Source: Actinomycetota bacterium
GTDB lineage: Bacteria; Actinomycetota; Actinomycetes; Streptosporangiales; Streptosporangiaceae
Assembly (NCBI GenBank): GCA_003168295.1
Contig: PMST01000279.1
Coordinates: forward strand, 1-27,581
Direction of reading: 5' to 3'
DNA length: 27,581 bases
Position numbers and translations under genes: made by a program. Below are positions 23,788 to 27,581 of the stretch, piece after piece (the first letter of the stretch is position 1; each line of letters opens with the position of its first letter). The notes beneath the pieces are model-generated. The model saw only the letters and a program-made list of their open reading frames with translations. It did not search any database and was not told the origin of the DNA.

Positions 23788-24219
23788 TTATCCCGGTCGC
23801 GGCTTGCCCCGGCGCTGGGAGAGATCGGTGCCGGTGAAGGCGGCCGGGAGCAGGACCCTTAGCTCGACCGGACCGTCCGCGGTGTCTACCAGCAGGTCGC
23901 CGCCGCCGGCTTCGAGCAGCAGCTGGCGGCAGCGGCCGCACGGCAGCAGCGGCTCCCCGTCACCTGCTACGACGGCCACGGCCAGCAGCTGGGCCGGGGC
24001 GTCCGGCTGCGCGGCACCCGACGCGTACAGGGCGCTGACCAGGCCGCACTCGGCACACAGGGTCAGGCCGTAGGAAGCGTTCTCCACGTTGCAGCCGGTG
24101 ACGATCTGGCCGCCGGAGGCCTGAGCGGCCGCCCCCACGGCAAGCCCGGAGTACGGTGCGTACGCCCGCGCGGCGGCCGCCACCGCGGCCGCGCGCAGGG
24201 CTGGCCAGTCAATGGTCAC
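23788..24219 (-). CDS. cdd: Cytidine deaminase
   Basis: Zinc enzyme converting cytidine and deoxycytidine to uridine and deoxyuridine. 143 residues, close to the small homotetrameric type. The zinc and catalytic motifs are C55-A-E57 and P93-C94-G-R-C97. The substrate-binding NVENASYG is at 44-51. The GTG start has no good ribosome site but has TAGAGT at -12 to -7 (24226-24231), which suggests a leaderless transcript. It is the first gene of the cdd-add operon. It is divergent from a two-component system and lies 2.8 kb from a BMP-type nucleoside-binding protein gene, giving a local nucleoside-use cluster. A thymidine phosphorylase gene, often found in such clusters, is not present in the window. 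Confidence 0.92.
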   Translation of the reverse strand: MTIDWPALRAAAVAAAARAYAPYSGLAVGAAAQASGGQIVTGCNVENASYGLTLCAECGLVSALYASGAAQPDAPAQLLAVAVVAGDGEPLLPCGRCRQLLLEAGGGDLLVDTADGPVELRVLLPAAFTGTDLSQRRGKPRPG

Positions 24220-24225
24220 CTGACG

Positions 24226-24231
24226 ACTCTA
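24226..24231 (-). promoter_or_regulatory. -10-like box for leaderless cdd
   Basis: Read on the minus strand the bases are TAGAGT, fitting TANNNT, at exactly -12 to -7 from the GTG at 24219. No Shine-Dalgarno sequence precedes that codon. No convincing -35 box is visible. Confidence 0.4.
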
Positions 24232-24335
24232 CGGGTTCGAGGGGCCCGCGGGTTTTCCAGGGCTCGGGGTTCGCGGCGGTTCTCGTGAGGCACCGGGATT
24301 TTCGAGGGTCTACCGGGGCCTACCGGGGTCTGAGC

Positions 24336-24373
24336 CCGCGTGGGTAAGGCTGCAGGGTGCCTTATCCACGCGG
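24336..24373. promoter_or_regulatory. 15-bp hairpin in the divergent cdd/two-component control region
   Basis: Arms 24336-24350 and 24359-24373 pair over 15 positions with one G-T wobble around an 8-base loop. The element is inside the 342-base gap between cdd (minus) and the response regulator (plus). No gene ends here, so it is not an obvious terminator. It may be an operator, a leader structure or a transcription barrier. Next to it, TACCGGGG occurs twice (24311-24318 and 24321-24328). Further right, TAAGAT (24509-24514) is a possible -10 for the regulator gene. Confidence 0.55.
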
Positions 24374-24561
24374 ACCCTTTCATGTCCTGCGCGGTCGCGG
24401 CAGGGAGGCGGACCGCGCTAAGAACCGGAAACTCTTGGCCGGGAACTCTGGTAGAAATCATGCCCAACTACTGGCTAGGACCCACACTGGAAGAAGTTCA
24501 GGTTTGGTTAAGATCTGCGCCCAATTGGGTACTGACGGGTTTCGTGCTTAACGTGGAGGCC

Positions 24562-25239
24562 GTGAACGCACGTCTTGGCCGGGTCCTCGTGGTAGAAGAC
24601 GACCCAGGCATCGCCACCCAGCTGGTCCGCGGGCTGACTCGGGCCGGCTACGAAACCGGCAGCGTCACCACGGGCAAGGCGGCGCTCGACTGGCCGGTAC
24701 CCGACGTGGTGCTGCTCGATCTCGGCCTGCCCGACATCGACGGCATCGAGGTCTGCCGGCGGCTCCGCCAGTCCTGCGACGCGGCCATCATCATCGTGAC
24801 CGCGCGGGGCGAGGAATCCGATCGCGTGCTGGCGCTCGACGAGGGTGCCGACGACTACCTGATCAAGCCGTTCGGGCTGCAGGAGCTGCTGGCCAGGATC
24901 AGGGCCGTGCTGCGCCGCAGCCGCCAGCCCGCGGGCCAGGTGCTGCAGCACGGCCCGCTCACCGTCGACCTGCGCACGCACAAGGTCACCGTGGACGGTA
25001 ACCAGATCGCGGTGACGCCCAAGGAATTCGCCATCCTGGAGTGCCTGGCCAGCGATCCGGGACGGGTGGTCAGCCGCCAGGAGATGCTCGAACGCGCCTG
25101 GGATGAGCACTGGTACGGCCCCACCAAGGTGCTCGACGTGCACATGGCCGCGCTGCGCAAGAAGCTCGGCGACCCCGGCCTCATCGAGACCGTCTACGGC
25201 CACGGCTTCCGGCTCGCGGACCAGGGCAGCCCGGCGTGA
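24562..25239 (+). CDS. OmpR/PhoB-family response regulator
   Basis: 225 residues if translated from GTG 24562, the normal length for the family. GGAGG (24555-24559) is unusually close to that codon. In-frame GTG 24553 and 24544 and ATG 24460 are alternatives, the last adding 34 residues. The receiver domain (about 6-118) has the acidic pocket E12-D13-D14, phospho-acceptor D53 (LLDLGLPD), T80 and K102 (IKPFG). The C-terminal winged-helix domain (about 130-222) has VTPKEFAILECLA and the recognition-helix region YGPTKVLDVHMAALRKKLG. The stop codon overlaps the kinase start as GTGA, so the two are made together. The target genes are unknown; the position between the nucleoside deaminases and a BMP-type binding protein hints at a role in nucleoside use. 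Confidence 0.92.
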   Translation: MNARLGRVLVVEDDPGIATQLVRGLTRAGYETGSVTTGKAALDWPVPDVVLLDLGLPDIDGIEVCRRLRQSCDAAIIIVTARGEESDRVLALDEGADDYLIKPFGLQELLARIRAVLRRSRQPAGQVLQHGPLTVDLRTHKVTVDGNQIAVTPKEFAILECLASDPGRVVSRQEMLERAWDEHWYGPTKVLDVHMAALRKKLGDPGLIETVYGHGFRLADQGSPA

Positions 25240-26726
25240 CCAGGCGGATCCTGCAGGTCTTGCTCGCCTTCACCGCCGTCATCATCGCCGGAGCCATGGT
25301 CCCGCTGGCCCTGAACGCCCGCGCGCACGACCGGAGCTCCTTCATCCAGGAAACTGTGGACACGGCCAACACCGTCGCGGCGGTCGCTCAGCCCCGGCTG
25401 GACAGCAACAAACCTTACTCACCGCTGGTCACCGTGCTGCGTGAGGTGCGGACAGCAGGCGAAGGCCTGATGATCCTCCGCAGCGCGCCCAACGATACCC
25501 AGGGCACTCTGCTGACCAATTCCGGCATGCCGACGGGCAACTGGGCAGCGCTGGCCGACGAGGCAGACAAGCAGGCCCGGCTCGCGGGCCAGGCCCACCA
25601 GCCGGTCACCGACGTTACCGGCTCGTGGGTAGCCGCCGCGGCCCCGGTCTACTCACCCGGGGGCCCGCTGGTGGGCACCGTGATCCTGGCCAGGCCCACG
25701 GACCAGCTCAACCGGGACATCCTCGCGCTGTGGGTCATCCTCGGCACGGTCGGCGTCGTCGCGCTGCTCGCCGCGGCGCTGCTGGCCTTCGCGCTGGCCC
25801 GGTGGGTGAGCAGGCCGCTCGCCGGGCTGGACAGCGCGGCGGGCAGGCTAGCCGACGGCGACCTGGCGATCAGGGCCGTGGTCGGCTCCGGGCCGCCGGA
25901 GCTGCGCCGCCTCGCGACGACGTTCAACACCATGGCCGGGCGGCTCGAGGCCCTCGTGCACGGGAACCGGGCCGTGATCGCGGACGTGTCGCACCAGCTG
26001 CGCACCCCGCTCGCCGCGTTGCGGCTGCGGCTCGACCTGCTCGCCGCGGACACCGATCCGGCCACCGGGCACGAGCTGGCCGGGGCGCTCGAGGAACTGG
26101 CGCGGCTGTCCCGGCTGGTGGACGGCCTGCTCGCGGTGGCCCGCGCCGAGAACGTAGTGCCGGCGCCTGGCACGGTGGACGTGGGCGAGGCGGCCCGGGA
26201 GCGGGTGGTGGCGTGGCGCCCCGTGGCCGACGACCGGGACATCCTGCTCGAGGCCAGGGCCTGCGACGCCAAAGAAGGGGGGCGGGCAGGCGGAGGGACA
26301 GCGCGCGGGCCGGCGCTGGCCTGGATCGGCGAAGGGCACCTGGAGCAGGTCCTGGACAACCTGATCGCCAACGCGCTCGAAGCGCTGAGCGCCGGCCACC
26401 AGATTACGGTGACCACCAAGGCCACCACGTCCGGCGCGCAGATCATCGTGGCCGACAACGGGCCGGGCATGAACGCCGAGGACCGCGAGCGCGCCTTCTT
26501 GCGGTTCAGGACCTCCAACCCCAACGGCACCGGGCTCGGCCTGGCCATCGTGCACCGGCTGGTCACCTCCAACGGCGGCACCGCGAGCCTGAGCCAGACT
26601 CCAGGCGGTGGACTGACCGTCACCCTTGACTTCCCAGGCGTCCCGGCCCCCAATGGCGGCGTCGGCACGGGCGCTAGCCCCGGACCGGGGAACGGCTCCG
26701 CCGCGCAAGACTTCGTCAGCCTCTAG
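25236..26726 (+). CDS. Sensor histidine kinase of the two-component pair
   Basis: 496 residues, start GTG 25236 overlapping the regulator stop. Membrane helix 1 is at about 4-25. An extracytoplasmic sensor region spans about 28-160, and helix 2 is at about 164-189, followed by a HAMP domain to about 243. The HisKA box VSHQLRTPLAALR puts the phosphorylated His at 253. The ATPase domain has N375/N379 (NLIANALEA), D407 in DNGPGM and GTGLGLAIV from 431. A Gly/Arg-rich insertion (about 345-360) interrupts the region before the N box. The C-terminal 30 residues are a Gly/Pro/Ala tail. The sensor region matches no ligand family I can name. The next gene encodes a periplasmic-type nucleoside-binding lipoprotein. 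Confidence 0.92.
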   Translation: MTRRILQVLLAFTAVIIAGAMVPLALNARAHDRSSFIQETVDTANTVAAVAQPRLDSNKPYSPLVTVLREVRTAGEGLMILRSAPNDTQGTLLTNSGMPTGNWAALADEADKQARLAGQAHQPVTDVTGSWVAAAAPVYSPGGPLVGTVILARPTDQLNRDILALWVILGTVGVVALLAAALLAFALARWVSRPLAGLDSAAGRLADGDLAIRAVVGSGPPELRRLATTFNTMAGRLEALVHGNRAVIADVSHQLRTPLAALRLRLDLLAADTDPATGHELAGALEELARLSRLVDGLLAVARAENVVPAPGTVDVGEAARERVVAWRPVADDRDILLEARACDAKEGGRAGGGTARGPALAWIGEGHLEQVLDNLIANALEALSAGHQITVTTKATTSGAQIIVADNGPGMNAEDRERAFLRFRTSNPNGTGLGLAIVHRLVTSNGGTASLSQTPGGGLTVTLDFPGVPAPNGGVGTGASPGPGNGSAAQDFVSL

Positions 26727-26729
26727 GCT

Positions 26730-26771
26730 CGGCTGGCTTGAAGCCGGCTGGCTTGGAGACCGGCTGGCTTG
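26730..26771 (+). repeat. Short tandem repeat, three copies, after the histidine kinase
   Basis: The 11-mer CGGCTGGCTTG occurs at 26730-26740, 26745-26755 and 26761-26771 (periods 15 and 16), starting four bases after the kinase stop codon. The following 210 bases up to the lipoprotein start hold only weak structure, for example a 6-bp hairpin at 26864-26882, and no credible gene. Confidence 0.8.
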
Positions 26772-26980
26772 GAGGAAGGCACCAAGACCGCCGGTGCAAC
26801 CCTGGTGCGTATGTCTGGTAGGCCAGGGATGCCATCAAGATCGGGTTCCGATTCGGCAACGAGCACGCGAGATAGCCGCGTGTCCCCTTCACAGCTGGCA
26901 CCACCAGGAATAACCTGCGGGACAACCCCGGACGAATACCAGGCCAGGCGCCACGGCGCGCTGGCCCAGTGGAGGTAAGC

Positions 26981-27581
26981 GTGAAACACAACGCATGGGC
27001 CACGACGGCGCTGGCCGTGTCAGCGACGCTGCTCATCGCTGCGTGCGGCAGCAGCCATAGCTCGGCCTCGTCCAATGGCGCATCCAGTAGCGCATCCAGT
27101 ACGTCGACGAGCTCCGCGTCGACGACGGGCAAGTTCCTCGGCTGCATGGTCACCGACACCGGCGGCATCGACGACCGGTCGTTCAACGCGTCGTCCTGGC
27201 AGGGGATGCAGGAGGCCGCGACCGCCGACTCCAACATCAAGGTCACCTACCTGCAGTCCACCACGCAGAGCGACTACATCCCGAACATCAACACGTTCCT
27301 CACCCAGAAGTGCGGGATCATCGTCACCGTAGGCTTCCTGATGGGTTCGGCCACCGAGACCGCGGCCAAGGCGCACCCGAACCAGGACTTCGCCATCGTC
27401 GACTGCTCGTACGCCTCCGAGTGCCTGACCGGCACCAAGGAATCCAACATCGACCAGCTGACGTTCAACACCGTGCAGGACGGCTTCCTCGGGGGCTACC
27501 TGGCCGCGGGCATGACCAAGACCGGCAAGGTCGCCACGTTCGGCGGAGAGGACTTCGGCACCGTCACGATCTACATGGACG
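26981..27581 (+). CDS. BMP-family substrate-binding lipoprotein (nucleoside ABC uptake), 3' end outside the window
   Basis: The start is GTG 26981, with GGAGG (26971-26975) five bases upstream. The first 200 residues are visible and the frame is open to the window edge. The N-terminus is a lipoprotein signal peptide, with positive K2-H3, a hydrophobic core at 10-20 and the lipobox LIAAC with the lipidated Cys at 22. A Ser/Thr-rich tether of about 30 residues follows. The mature part begins with the hallmark of the BMP/PnrA family, a TGGIDDRSFN motif followed by a WQGMQEA helix. PnrA-type proteins bind purine or other nucleosides and pass them to an ABC importer. The importer genes would be expected just beyond the window. 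Together with cdd and add upstream, uptake and deamination of nucleosides is the likely theme. Confidence 0.9.
   Translation, partial: MKHNAWATTALAVSATLLIAACGSSHSSASSNGASSSASSTSTSSASTTGKFLGCMVTDTGGIDDRSFNASSWQGMQEAATADSNIKVTYLQSTTQSDYIPNINTFLTQKCGIIVTVGFLMGSATETAAKAHPNQDFAIVDCSYASECLTGTKESNIDQLTFNTVQDGFLGGYLAAGMTKTGKVATFGGEDFGTVTIYMD

Noticed and set aside
24340..24561. Start of the response regulator at GTG 24340 (299 residues)
   Set aside because: The frame there overlaps the hairpin and control region, and the extra 74 residues have no domain character; typical family length is about 225.
26769..26978. Possible small gene of 69 codons between the histidine kinase and the lipoprotein
   Set aside because: It starts at TTG within a tandem repeat, lacks a ribosome site, and the translation looks like intergenic sequence.

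Overview
The window comes from a high-GC, gene-dense actinobacterium. Evidence is the strong GC bias at third codon positions, GTG starts, AGGAGG-type ribosome sites mixed with apparently leaderless genes, an FHA/Ser-Thr kinase pair, and a LigC/LigD-type end-joining pair. No rRNA, tRNA, CRISPR array, integrase or transposase is visible, so it reads as ordinary chromosome with some accessory genes. I place 23 protein genes; the first lacks its 5' end and the last lacks its 3' end.

Layout. 1-6808 (+): the end of a tetratricopeptide-repeat protein, a GMC oxidoreductase close to choline dehydrogenase, a nucleotidyltransferase-fold protein followed by a calcineurin-like phosphoesterase, and an APC-family permease closed by a perfect hairpin. 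6909-10286 (+): a short-chain dehydrogenase, then an ATP-dependent DNA ligase (LigC-like) overlapping a LigD-type polymerase, again closed by a hairpin. 10624-12998 (+): aerobic glycerol-3-phosphate dehydrogenase overlapping, by ATGA, a small regulator with two ribbon-helix-helix-like ends. 13004-15255: a methyltransferase (-) divergent from an unknown 459-residue protein (+). 15166-18840: an aromatic module in which an IclR regulator (+) diverges from an aryl-aldehyde dehydrogenase and 4-hydroxybenzoate 3-monooxygenase (-); together the two enzymes would take 4-hydroxybenzaldehyde-type compounds to protocatechuate. 18875-19534 (+): uracil phosphoribosyltransferase. 19863-22476: an FHA-domain protein (+) convergent with a membrane Ser/Thr kinase (-). 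22634-27581: adenosine deaminase and cytidine deaminase (-), a two-component system (+) and the start of a BMP-family nucleoside-binding lipoprotein (+). With upp nearby, this end of the window is rich in nucleoside and base salvage.

The most unusual structures lie between genes. Short tandem duplications sit at several gene ends: 15 bp x3 after the TPR gene, 27-29 bp x3 across the dehydrogenase stop codon (its last copy supplies a -10-like box for the ligase gene), and 11 bp x3 after the histidine kinase. There is a long-range inverted repeat in front of the FHA gene and a near-perfect hairpin in the divergent cdd/two-component control region. I found no clear evidence of a wholly new multi-gene system. 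The best leads are the double ribbon-helix-helix regulator coupled to glpD, the nucleotidyltransferase/phosphoesterase pair, and the salvage locus with its embedded two-component system.
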